Under the pieces are notes generated by a model, which made no database searches, had not been told where the DNA came from, and saw only the letters and a list, made by a program, of their open reading frames with translations. The translations under genes and the position numbers were made by a program. A DNA stretch of 64,000 nt, taken from the NCBI GenBank assembly GCA_022316685.1, contig JAKJHU010000099.1, forward strand, positions 2,659,668-2,723,667, in the 5' to 3' direction. The stretch's first letter is position 1. Each line of letters opens with the position of its first letter. Shown here in pieces: positions 52,401-61,215 of this stretch. The DNA comes from Progne subis subis. Lineage: Eukaryota; Chordata; Aves; Passeriformes; Hirundinidae.

Positions 52401-54654
52401 GGGGTGCAGGGCCACAAAATGGTTCATGTGAGAGGTGTCTTCTCAAATCTTTCAGAATCTCTGGAAAAAGCCCATTAAGCAGCAGGGAAGAAGGGCCATG
52501 GACCACTCCAGAGCTCACTGTTTCCTCCTGCCCCTCACTATTCCCAATAACACTGTCCAGCCCCTTCTCAAGTTCCCCCAGTCACACAGATTCCCTCTAG
52601 ACAGGCACCTGGCCAGTCTAGACAAAGTCCTAACTTTCTGCTCATTAGGAGCAGGACAACCTGCTGCCTCCACACTCTGCATTTGGAGGTCTCAGCATTC
52701 CACCCTGTTGTGCTCACCAGGTGCATTGTGTAGAACTTGATGGTGTCTTTCTGGGAATCCCACTCCGTTGCCACCGCAATGGCCAAGGCCTCGCTGGGGA
52801 CCGTGAAGAGCTTGGCCTGGGGCGTCTTCAGCTTTCGGTGGTCCAGGTTTATTTCAAAGCCTCCTGGGGAATCAGAGTAGAAATCCTGGGGAATCAAAAA
52901 GGAGCAGGCACTAAGGAACAACAGACAACCCCACAGTGGGAGCAGATTCAGAGCTGGAGCTGATGGGAGCAAGGGACAAGGAATACTCAGGTTTCCCACC
53001 ATCACTGGGATACACCTGGTCTTGGAAGCTGCTTCCCACTGTGCAGCTTTGCTGTAGATGAGGAGGGGGCTCAGCAGCTGGTGACAAAATGCCACTGGCA
53101 CAGCCTGGGCTGCAGGTGCCATGCTGATGTGTGGGGTGATGAGACTTCTCCCAGAGATCAGCCCTTCCATCCCACCCCAGCGGCCGCACTCACCTTCCCC
53201 CTGCGAGATGCTCACGTTCTCGTAGAACCTCTTCCTCTCTGGGGACAGAAACAGAGGGCAAAGAGAGAATGTTCAGCCCCTCTCCCTGCTCCCCATCACA
53301 GCTCAGAACACACAGTGCTGTCGAGGTGGGGTGGCCACAAAAATCCAGCCCTTCATCCACAGTTTCCAAGATGTGAGCTCCAATGAGCTCCACTCAGCAG
53401 GGAAACTGGTGACAACCACAATGCTGCTGTGCACAGTCAGGGAGCAGAGAGAACCAGCTGCACTCCTGCCAGGATGGGGGCTCAGTTGCCCCAGAGTATG
53501 GTTTCCCAAGCAGACCTGTCCCACCGCTCCTCAGGAGTTTTGCTTCAGGGTCAACCTTTCCAGATTCTACAACTACAGTCACACTGGACAAATTATTCCC
53601 TGAAGGCCACTCCTCCCTGCAGCCCAAATATCGCAGTCCAGCTTGGGAATATACCTGCACCACCAACAAGGTGAGCCTGAGGAAACTTCAGGTCTCATTT
53701 CAGGAGCAGCATCCTTTGCTACCAGCACTCCTACGTGCACTCCTAACACGTGAGAGAGGGATTACACTCATTCCAAAGGATCACATCCCTCCCACAAGGC
53801 AAGAAGAACTCATGAGCCATCCCCTTGACAACAGCAACCAGGTTGTAAATCCCAAACCCATAAATCTGTCTCGTGAAGGGCACAGCAAGCAGGTCAGGCT
53901 GCAGGTCTGCTATTCCAGGCTAAAAAAAGCACATTCCCGCTGGGGAAATGGAAGGATTTGCTCAGGCTCTGCGACCTGCGAGCTTCGGAGCTTCAGAAAG
54001 CGCCTCAGGCACAGTTCTAAAAACAGACTGAAGTGTGTGTACCCCAGAGGAGCCCCGAGGCTCATCAGTGCCTCCCAAAACCTTGACATGAGTCACCACG
54101 ACACTGCAGCCTCACCTCCAACAAAAGGAGATTAATTTCACTGTTCTCAAACCCACACGATTCTCAGCAAAGTCTCTGGATGAGATACGTGGACCAGAAC
54201 ATACCTGAACCCCCCGTCTGAGTCTCATTCCCTCAAAATTCCTAAAACCCAACAGAAACAGGTGTAACAAACTGGTTCAGTGAGGGCTCGGCCGTGCTGC
54301 CAGCGAACCTTGGCCGCTCCAAACACACAAAACGTCAGGGAAAGGGCACGGGGGGGGGGGGGGGGGGGAGCCCCAGCACTGGGGCCGCTCAGCAGCCCTG
54401 GGGAGCGCGGTCCCCGCGAATCTGTACCGATCCCAGCCCTGCCCTGGGTGACCCCGGGATAAGGGTCCCCAGGGAAGGATCCCACTCCCCAAGCGGGGCT
54501 GGAGCCGCCCCCGTGCTCCCTCACCTGCCGGCGGGGCATAGGCCCGGCGCCCGCACAGCCCCACCGGGCAGCTCCCGGCAGCTGCAGGAGGCGGTCGGGG
54601 GAGCTGAGTAGGCGGAGAGCGGGCCCACCACAGCCGGCGGCAGCCGCGCCACAT
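49322..54654 (-). CDS. ATPAF2: ATPAF2, mitochondrial F1-ATPase assembly factor 2 (Atp12 family)
   Basis: ATPAF2 is the mitochondrial matrix chaperone that holds the F1 alpha subunit during assembly of ATP synthase. Eight exons join to 867 nt, 288 residues (human 289): 54525-54654, 53194-53238, 52718-52863, 52192-52289, 51216-51296, 50957-51069, 50062-50177 and 49322-49459. All introns are GT-AG. The Arg-rich, acid-free N-terminus ([15 protein letters not shown]) fits a mitochondrial presequence. Atp12 motifs include [50 protein letters not shown] and ARTAAGTLF. Trp93 in ATEWDSQ corresponds to human Trp94, the site of a known complex V deficiency substitution, and is intact. A 15-bp repeat adds two in-frame ATGs upstream (54669, 54684). 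The MWRGC start is chosen because it matches the family. The gene shares a divergent promoter with GID4. Confidence 0.95.
50062..50177 (-). CDS. ATPAF2: ATPAF2 exon 7
   Basis: Encodes [20 protein letters not shown] through [10 protein letters not shown]. Acceptor CTTCCAG, donor GTAAAT, ending in phase 0. Confidence 0.95.
50957..51069 (-). CDS. ATPAF2: ATPAF2 exon 6
   Basis: Encodes [20 protein letters not shown] through [12 protein letters not shown]. Acceptor GTTCCAG, donor GTGAGC, ending in phase 1. Confidence 0.95.
51216..51296 (-). CDS. ATPAF2: ATPAF2 exon 5
   Basis: Encodes [20 protein letters not shown] and then VVTWAEKR (first and last codons split). Acceptor TCCCAG, donor GTGAGA. 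Confidence 0.94.
52192..52289 (-). CDS. ATPAF2: ATPAF2 exon 4
   Basis: Encodes [20 protein letters not shown] through LETDTV, ending in phase 2. Acceptor TCCCCAG, donor GTACGA. Confidence 0.95.
52718..52863 (-). CDS. ATPAF2: ATPAF2 exon 3
   Basis: Encodes [20 protein letters not shown] through [10 protein letters not shown], including the conserved TEWDSQ. Acceptor TCCCCAG, donor GTGAGC. Confidence 0.96.
53194..53238 (-). CDS. ATPAF2: ATPAF2 exon 2
   Basis: A 45-nt exon encoding [15 protein letters not shown]. Acceptor TCCCCAG, donor GTGAGT, phase 1 at both ends. Confidence 0.93.
54350..54368 (+). repeat. G homopolymer, 19 G
   Basis: Uninterrupted G run in ATPAF2 intron 1 (C run on the transcribed RNA), in CpG-rich sequence. 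Confidence 0.9.
54525..54654 (-). CDS. ATPAF2: ATPAF2 exon 1
   Basis: Presequence-encoding exon, [10 protein letters not shown] to RRAYAPPA, ending in phase 1 at a GTGAGG donor. It lies inside the CpG island. Confidence 0.9.
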
Positions 54655-54686
54655 CGCGACAGACGACATCGCGACAGACGACATCA
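54651..54686 (-). repeat. ATPAF2: 15-bp tandem repeat spanning the ATPAF2 start
   Basis: Unit ACATCGCGACAGACG (plus strand) occurs twice in full (54651-54665, 54666-54680) plus a partial third. On the gene strand each unit encodes MSSVA, placing ATGs in frame at 54684, 54669 and 54654. Confidence 0.92.
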
Positions 54687-54776
54687 CAACCTCGTCTCGA
54701 CCGCGCTCAGCGACCCTCCCTGGGCGCCGCCATCTTGCCGGCGGCCGCAACCAATCCGCGCCGCCTGGGTAAAAAA

Positions 54777-54792
54777 CCTACATTTCCCAGCA
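54777..54792 (+). promoter_or_regulatory. ZNF143/THAP11-like site
   Basis: CCTACATTTCCCAGCA agrees with the remembered consensus CTACAnnTCCCAGCA used at many housekeeping divergent promoters. It lies between CCAAT boxes. Confidence 0.65.
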
Positions 54793-54945
54793 GCGCCGGG
54801 CGGCAGCGCAGCCAATCAGCGCCCGGCGCTGCGCCAGCATCCAATCAGAATCAAGGGACGCCCCCCAGGCTCGCGCGCGGGGGCCAATGGGAGCGCGCGG
54901 AGGCGCTGCCGGGAGGCCCCGACCCAGAGGCGGCCGCGGCGTGAG

Positions 54946-54965
54946 GGAGCGGAGCGGAGCGGAGC
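54946..54965 (+). repeat. GGAGC pentamer repeat
   Basis: Four GGAGC units in tandem (54946-54965), followed by the near-match GCAGC, in the GID4 5' leader or open upstream frame. Confidence 0.8.
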
Positions 54966-55032
54966 GCAGCGGGCGGCGTCCCCCGGCCGCGCCCCGGCCC
55001 CGGCCACGCTGGCGCCCGGGGACCCCCCCGAG

Positions 55033-55245
55033 ATGCCGGTTCGGAGCGAGAGGCGCCGCGCTGGAGGGGCGGGGAGCTCGGCCTCCTCCCCCGCTACCGG
55101 AGCGGCCGCCAGCAGCTTGGTGCCGCCGCCCCCCATCAACACGGCGCAGCCCGGAGTGGCCACTTCGCTGCTCTACAGCGGGGCCAAATTCCGCGGGCAG
55201 CAGCGCAGCAAAGGCAACGCCTACGAGGTGGAGGTCGTCATGCAG
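55033..55245 (+). CDS. GID4: GID4 exon 1
   Basis: Seventy-one codons, MPVRSERRR to [10 protein letters not shown]. Donor GTGAGG, phase 0. Its first part is within the CpG island. Confidence 0.92.
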
Positions 55246-58200
55246 GTGAGGGGGGCGGCGGGGCGAGCCGGGCCCTGGCGGGGCGGCAGTGGCCACCGAG
55301 GCCTGAGGGAACCGGGGGACCCGCTCGCCTCAGGCCGCCGTGACTGGTCCCACCCTGCCGGCACCCGCATCACCCTATCCCTTGGTACTAGGAGAAATTT
55401 CTTCACAGAAAAGGCCATTAAACATTGGTACGGGCTGCCTAGGGAGGTGGTGGAGTCACCATCCCTGGAGGTGTTTAAGGAAAGACTGGACGTGGCACTC
55501 AGTGCTCTGGTGTGGTTGACAAGGTGGTGAATCAGCTGCAGCATGGGCTGGATGATCTCACGGATCTTTTCCAACCTCAGTGATTCTGTGATTATTCCAA
55601 GTCGGCGGGGTATTTTTATGTTCAATTCTGCACGTTCCTGGTGGGATTTGTTGCGGTGGGGACATCCCATGGCTACTCAGTTCCACTGCACGCTGCCACC
55701 TCGCAAGGGCTGGCTGTGCTTTTGTGCTTAAAAATGCTGCTTTTGTGCCGAAAACGTGGCTGTTTTGCTTGTGTCAGCCGAGGAGAGGGGGCTGCCTGCT
55801 CCCCCTGTGCTGAGCACAGGGAAACGTTGCCGTCCTTTGATCACAGGTGGAGAAGATCCATCTTCTCACGGCAGAGGTTTGCACTTCCCTGAATAAGTCT
55901 CTGCGTGTTTTGAAAGCGGATCTGGAGATGTCAGGGAAAAGCTTGGAAAATCCCTGCTTTTAAAGAGGCAGGCAAATCCTTGCCGAGTTTCTGCATAGCA
56001 GGAGCAGAGAGATGCAACCTGATAATTCAAAATACAGGTGGCATAAAAGCTTTAGATTTAGGACAAAGGCCTCCTGCAAAATGCTGGGGGTGTGGGTGAT
56101 TCTTCCAGGGATGCTTTTTCTCGGAGAATACTGCGAGTCAGATCCCTTCCGGCTGGAAAGGGGATTTGCTTCCTGCTGGAGAATTCTGAGCAGAGGGTGT
56201 TGCCTTGGGAGCAGGCCTGGGATGTGGAGGCTGCCAGAGGTGAGCTGGGCACCTGCAAATGATCTTTCCAGGTGGTTCCCACAGTGTCTACCAGCTGGAG
56301 CTGAAATTATCCTTGGAAAGGTTAGAAACTGCTTTGGATCAAGCAGGCACCTTCATGCCTATTTTTATGGTTGGACTTTGCACTCTTTTCCAGCATGTGG
56401 ATATGGAAAACTCCTATCTCTGTGGATACTTGAAGATTAAAGGCCTTACAGAGGTGAGCGTTAACTGCAAAGCAACACAAAAAGAGGCTGTGTAAAGGCT
56501 TTTTAAAAAAAAAAAAATTATTTTTTTTTTTTTAATTATTATTCCTGGTGGGGTGGGAGAAGTTGCTGCCAGAAATAGGAAATGGAGGGATTGAGCACTT
56601 TGTAGATGTGATCACAGGGCATCGGCTGGGGAATGGTGCTGGTTGTAAATGCCACAGGTGATCATCCAGCTGGGAGCTTCATGGAGTCATTTAAACTTGG
56701 AAAAACCCTCTAAAATTGTTGAGTCCAACAACTGACCCAGTACACAGCCAGGTCCACCACTTCCTTGGGCAACCTGTTCCAAAGTTTAACCACTCATTTT
56801 AATTGTTCCTAATATCCAATCTAAACCTCCCTTGCTGCAATTTGAGGACATTTCTTGTCCTGTCCTTTGTTCCCTGGAGCAGAGCCTGACCCCCACCTGG
56901 CTGCTCCCTCCTCTCAGGGGGTTCGGAGAGTCAGGGTCCTTATTCCCAGGCTGAGCCACTCCAGCCCCCTGAGCTGCTCCTTGCCAGACTTGTGTTCCAA
57001 ACCCTTCCCCACAGCTCCTGGCTTCATAAAGTGAGAAAAGAGGCAGAGAAAGGCTGGAATAAGAGCACTGTAGGTGTGGAAGAGTCAGCCTTGTAGAGGG
57101 GTGGGAGCAGCAGCCTCAGATTGCCCAGAGCTCTCCCTGGGAGATGCTTTTTGCTGAGTGCACAGAGCTTTGTCTGCTCTTGGGTTTGTGTCTGTAGGTG
57201 ACAATTGTGACCCCACCTTTGTCTCCCCTCTGTCAGGAGTACCCAACCCTCACCACGTTCTTCGAAGGCGAGATAATCAGTAAGAAACACCCGTTCCTAA
57301 CGCGCAAGTGGGACGCCGACGAAGACGTGGATCGTAAACACTGGGTAAATAAATCTGGGGCAGAGGGTGGGCCTGGGCTGCTGCTTTGGAGGAGAGGTGC
57401 AGTGTGTGCCCATGCCAGAGCTGGCAGAGAGGCCTGGAGACCTCTCCTTTCTGCCTGTCTCCCTCCTTCTCCCACTGGGATCTTTGCAAATAGAGGTCTC
57501 TTCAGCAAGATATGATCTGTGATGAGGGAGGGGATGTCTTGTTTTCCACTTGTTGGCCACGGGGTTGGAAGGGAGCAGGAGCAATCCCCATCTCTTGGAC
57601 CCCCTAAGGGAACACACTCCTTATTTTTGGAGACTTACTGCAAAATGGAATGGAGAAGGAGAAGGGGATCCCACAGAGCACTTGGTGCCTGTGGCCCTGC
57701 TCAGGGCAGGCTGTGCCTGCTGTTGTGTTTTGAGGCCACAGCAGCCACCTGATCACGTCCCCACCTTTGCCTTGGCTGTTGTTTGTCAGGTTTTGATGTT
57801 TGTTATATTTCTGTCAAAATACCTCCCTGTGGAAGTGCAGGAGCTTCTCCGGCCAGGCTGGGTATTGCTGTGAGTGTCAGTAGATTTCCATCCTAAATAG
57901 CAGCTGGTGCTGGAAGTTCTATTCCTGGAATAAGCGTTCTTTTTTTTCTTTTCTTTTTTTGTTTCAGGGAAAGTTCCAGGCTTTTTACCAGTATGCAAAA
58001 ACATTTAATTCTGATGACTTTGATTATGAAGATCTAAAAAATGGGGACTACGTCTTCATGAGATGGAAGGTAAACCCTGCCTGTCTCCTTCTCTGCTGAG
58101 CTACTTGCAAGGCACTGACAGAGACTTGAGGTGTTTGAGGGCTTCTCCAGCTGTGATGGTTTCGTGAAAGATCTCACCCTGCCAACCCCAAAACCCACTG

Positions 58201-60426
58201 TTCTTGCAAGTTCCAGTGTGACTCGTGTCTAGCCAGCTAATTGTGTCCTTAAGGGCTGCAGTCATGGCTAAGAACACAACAGGAAAATCTTGTTTGGTGA
58301 TGCTCCAGAGGATGAGAGGATTGGATCCAGTCCCTGTGTGGGGCCTGTGTTGGATGCAGACTGGCCAGTCTGCAGCTCGGTTCTTCAGCTGGGATCAGCA
58401 CAGAGTCACCATAGACCGGTTTGGGTTGGAAGGAACCTTAAAGCTCATCTTATTCCACCCTCCTGCCATGGGCAGGGACACCTTCCACTCTCCCAGGTTG
58501 CTCCAAGCCCTGTCCAGCCTGGCCTTGGACACTTCCAGGGATGGGGCAGCCCCAGCTTCTCTGGCACTCTGTGTCAGGGCCTCCCCACCCTCACAGGGAA
58601 GAATTTCTTCCCTATATCCCATCTATCCCTGCCCTCTGGCAGTGGGAAGCCATTTTCCCTTTTCCTGTCACTCCCTTGTGCAAAGTCCCTGTCCAGCCTT
58701 CCCATAAGCTCCCATAAGTGTTGAAAAGCTGCAGTGAGATCACCCTGGAGCCTTCTCTTCCTTCCTAGGCTCTGACTCCCAGTATTACAGTGGGCTTCTG
58801 GTTTGCAGGAGCAGATGTTGAGCTGAAACTGATCTCCTGCACTCTTAAAACTCATTCTGTTCTCAGTTTTCTGCTTCCCCATGAAGTGCTTGCGGTGGCA
58901 GGTGGTGAAGGGGCACTCTGGTCTCTGCTCTGGCCTGCTGAGAGTGCAGGGAGTGCTCAGCCAGGAATGTCTTCGTGTTAGTGGGTCCCAATATTTGGTT
59001 TGGGAGGGCACATTGGGGTGGGGCTGTATCTGGCCAACATTTTAAAATGCAGCCTGTGTTTTGCACTCAGGAGCAGTTCCTAGTCCCAGATCACACCATC
59101 AAGGACATCAGCGGTGCTTCCTTTGCTGGTTTCTATTACATCTGCTTCCAGAAGTCAGCAGCATCTATAGAGGGCTATTACTACCATAGGAGTTCAGAAT
59201 GGTAAGGAACCTCCCAGCCTCCTGAAGACTTAAACCAAGCTGTGACTCCTCTCCTGCTTGTCCACAGCCTTGGGAGTGTCCAGGCAGGAGATTCAGGCTG
59301 GTGGTTGGACCTTGGGGCAGAAGGGAGGAGTGTGTGCAGTGACTGGCCTGAGCAGGCTGGTGCAGTCCATTGGTGTGGTGTAAAGTGCTGCCCTTATGGA
59401 AAAGGGGAGGAAATTTTAGCTGGCAGGGTGGAGGAGGGAAGATGATACAGGGTCTGGAGAAGTGCTGGGAGCGAGCTCAGTTCTCTCTCCTAAGGAACAG
59501 CTTGGCTGTTGCTCCCTTCAGGCAGAAATCTTGTCAGGCCAGTGCTTTGTATTCCGAGGGTGTTGCTGTTAAGACAAGAGAACAGTCAAAGTTAATTGGT
59601 GGAGTTTTTTTGGAGACAAGTAGCTGTGGAAGATCTTTTCCCTTGGATCATTGTCATGAGCAGCAGGTGGATGGCTGGAAGCTCTCGGGGGGAGGGAAGG
59701 AAGCAGGAGGCTTTCAGATACATTCCCTCAAGCTGAGCTTTGAAAGACTCGAGTGTAATTTGCACTTACGGCAAACACTGTTTGAACTTGAAAGTTGTTG
59801 GACTTCAAAAGGAGTCCAAAAAACCACCACAGTCAGCCCACCTGGAAAGCTGCCTCACTGCAGGTGCCTCAGAGGGACCAGAGTGGGAATTACAGGATCA
59901 TTAAGGTTGGGAAAAAACCTCCAAAATCGAGTCCAACCTTTGACTGAATACCACCATTCCCACTAAACCCTAAATGTAATGTCTGTTTGATTTCTGAACA
60001 CTTCCAGGGATGGTACCTCCACCACTTCCCTGGGCAGGCCATTCCGGGTCTAAACCACTCTTTCAGTAAGGAATTTTTGCCTCATATCCAACCTGAGCCT
60101 CTCCTGGCACAACTTAAGACCATTTCCCTTTGTCCTGTCATTAGTTGTGTGGGAAAAGAGCCTGACCCCACTTGGCTGCACACTCCTGTCAGGGAGTTGT
60201 AGAGTGATGAGGAACGATGCTGAGTCCTGTCAGGATTTTGGTGCTGTGGGAAGTGGGTGTTGGGTGCCTGCACACTCTGGGATTGTGAAGCAGTGTCTGC
60301 TCTGTGTCTGCCAAGCAGGAGCTCCGTGTAACCCTCTCCTCCCTGTCTCCCTTCTCTGCCAGGTATCAGTCATTGAATTTAACGCACGTTCCCGAGCACA
60401 GTGCTCCTATCTACGAGTTCCGATGA
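55033..60426 (+). CDS. GID4: GID4, substrate receptor of the CTLH/GID E3 ubiquitin ligase
   Basis: GID4 recruits proteins with N-terminal proline-type degrons to the CTLH E3 ubiquitin ligase. Six exons join to 678 nt, 225 residues: 55033-55245, 56394-56453, 57237-57344, 57968-58069, 59071-59201 and 60363-60426. All introns are GT-AG. The N-terminus ([12 protein letters not shown], Ala/Ser-rich) is low complexity. From [20 protein letters not shown] onward the beta-barrel domain is almost identical to mammals. Residues equivalent to human Glu237, Ser253 and Tyr258 of the degron pocket are present (about Glu162, Ser178, Tyr183). The C-terminus [12 protein letters not shown] is complete. The ATG chosen matches the internal human MPVR start and the short rodent form. 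The frame stays open upstream without an ATG, so a longer non-AUG form cannot be excluded. Confidence 0.95.
55246..56393 (+). other. GID4: GID4 intron 1
   Basis: GT-AG intron of 1.1 kb holding one sense CR1 fragment. A 142-codon frame at 56012-56440 crosses the intron end into exon 2 in a different frame and is not coding. Confidence 0.75.
55391..55593 (+). repeat. CR1 LINE 3'-end fragment (second subfamily)
   Basis: Sense copy: 'GGAGAAATTTCTTCACAGAA' then 'GGCTGCCTAGGGAGGTGGTG' then 'CCTCAGTGATTCTGTGATT'. The body wording differs from the 'CCCATGGCAG' group, suggesting another subfamily. Confidence 0.9.
56394..56453 (+). CDS. GID4: GID4 exon 2
   Basis: Twenty codons [20 protein letters not shown]. 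Acceptor TTTTCCAG, donor GTGAGC, phase 0. Confidence 0.95.
56681..57015 (-). repeat. CR1 LINE 3'-end fragment (older copy)
   Basis: Reverse copy beginning 'ATGGAGTCATTTAAACTTGG', with 'CCACTTCCTTGGGCAACCTG' and 'GGCTGAGCCACTCCAGCCCC'. Diverged. Confidence 0.88.
57237..57344 (+). CDS. GID4: GID4 exon 3
   Basis: Thirty-six codons, [20 protein letters not shown] to DEDVDRKHW. Acceptor CTGTCAG, donor GTAAAT, phase 0. Confidence 0.96.
57968..58069 (+). CDS. GID4: GID4 exon 4
   Basis: Thirty-four codons, [20 protein letters not shown] to YVFMRWK. Acceptor TGTTTCAG, donor GTAAAC, phase 0. Confidence 0.96.
58401..58770 (-). repeat. CR1 LINE 3'-end fragment
   Basis: Reverse copy beginning 'CAGAGTCACCATAGACCGGT', through 'CATGGGCAGGGACACCTTCC' and on to 'GCAGTGAGATCACCCTGGAG'. 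Long frames here (58225-58724) are repeat-derived. Confidence 0.92.
59071..59201 (+). CDS. GID4: GID4 exon 5
   Basis: [20 protein letters not shown] to YYYHRSSEW, carrying the three degron-pocket residues. Acceptor GCACTCAG, donor GTAAGG, ending in phase 2. Confidence 0.96.
59202..60362 (+). other. GID4: GID4 intron 5
   Basis: GT-AG intron of 1.2 kb with one reverse CR1 fragment (59891-60215). The 198-codon frame at 59370-59966 is intronic and partly repeat-derived. Confidence 0.75.
59891..60215 (-). repeat. CR1 LINE 3'-end fragment
   Basis: Reverse copy: 'ACAGGATCATTAAGGTTGGG', 'CCACCACTTCCCTGGGCAGG', 'TGTCCTGTCATTAGTTGTGT'. It ends about 150 bp before GID4 exon 6. Confidence 0.9.
60363..60426 (+). 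CDS. GID4: GID4 exon 6 (stop codon exon)
   Basis: Completes the Trp codon and encodes [20 protein letters not shown], then TGA. Acceptor TCTGCCAG. Confidence 0.95.
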
Positions 60427-61110
60427 CAGCTGTCCACATCTGATAGCGCCCAGAAGCAAATGGGGCAGGAGAGCATGGCCTGCCAGGAGAACTGTGTTCC
60501 TGTGGGAGCATGGGAATGCACGCTTCTCTCCTGCCCCTTGGACTCCAGAGAGAGAGAGAGAGCCTGGATGTTAACTCACTGAGGAGCTGCTGGAGCTTGA
60601 TTCTCCCTCCTGTCGAGTGGCCATTTGATCTTTACTCTGGTTTTAAGCTACTTTAATGCACTTTCTTGTTGCACAGCTCGTTTCTCTGTCACTGAAGTTG
60701 CTCCTGGCTCTCCTCTGGAAGCTGTTTCTCAGTAGCTGGAATCAGTGCTCTGGCCTCTGAGTAATAAGGAAATGTAAGCTCAAGGCTTATGTTTTCCTTG
60801 TTATATCCCGAAGTGGGTTGAAATCACCAGGATTCAGGTTTCTTGCCCAGATTTCCAGCTCTGATGCTCCCAGAGCCAGGCCTGGGTGTGAGGCTCAGCT
60901 GTGGAGTCTGTTGGGGAGTGTTGGCTGAGGTAAGGCTGGAGTGAGGCTTTGCTGGCTAACAAGGTTAGCTGGAGCTGCAGATCTTTCAGGAACGCCGGCC
61001 CTTTGGAGCTGGGAGCTGTTCCGGTGTCTGGATACGCCACTGGGAATTAATTTGATGTACGGACTTCCAGGCTCTCAGTAAAGTGGATCTGAACTCTGCT
61101 TGTAGGTGTA
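60427..61110 (+). other. GID4: probable GID4 3' untranslated region
   Basis: Sequence after the stop contains a short (GA)n stretch (about 60547-60563). An AGTAAA variant poly(A) hexamer at 61077-61082 is followed by GT-rich TGTAGGTGTATATTTG. The true end may be further downstream. Confidence 0.4.
61077..61082 (+). terminator. GID4: weak candidate GID4 poly(A) signal AGTAAA
   Basis: A known but uncommon hexamer variant with a GT/T-rich stretch 20-30 bp downstream. No AATAAA was noticed between the stop and this point. Confidence 0.3.
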
Positions 61111-61137
61111 TATTTGCTCTTTACTTAAGTTAAGGGT

Positions 61138-61215
61138 AAAAAAAAAAAAAAAAAGAAAAAAAAAGGTTAAAAAAAGTAAAAAAACCACCAAAATCAAAAA
61201 ACTTTTATTAAAAAA
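61138..61215 (+). repeat. A-rich low-complexity tract
   Basis: Runs of A broken by single G, C or T bases, followed by a short AT stretch. It may be a decayed retroposon tail. No source element is recognisable. Confidence 0.85.

Larger units (their letters stand above)
52290..54524 (-). other. ATPAF2: ATPAF2 introns 1-3
   Basis: Introns 52290-52717, 52864-53193 and 53239-54524. Intron 1 carries a 19-G run near exon 1. Frames of up to 215 codons on the minus strand overlap exons 2-3 and are read-through, not separate genes. Confidence 0.75.
54690..55032. promoter_or_regulatory. divergent ATPAF2/GID4 promoter
   Basis: CpG-rich 378-bp space between the two start codons. It has CCAAT boxes at 54751-54755, 54812-54816, 54841-54845 and 54884-54888. 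A YY1-like CCGCCATCTTG lies at 54727-54737. CCTACATTTCCCAGCA (54777-54792) closely matches the ZNF143/THAP11 motif. A GGAGC pentamer repeat occupies about 54946-54965. No TATA box was seen. Confidence 0.8.
56454..59070 (+). other. GID4: GID4 introns 2-4
   Basis: Introns 56454-57236, 57345-57967 and 58070-59070, all GT-AG. CR1 fragments lie in introns 2 and 4. An A/T homopolymer tract is at about 56502-56540. Confidence 0.75.

Noticed and set aside
52568..53215. 215-codon minus-strand frame as a separate gene
   Set aside because: It is ATPAF2 exons 2 and 3 read through intron 2. The exon parts alone match the family.
58225..58724. overlapping frames of 160 and 144 codons
   Set aside because: They lie mostly within a reverse-oriented CR1 tail and carry no reverse transcriptase motif.
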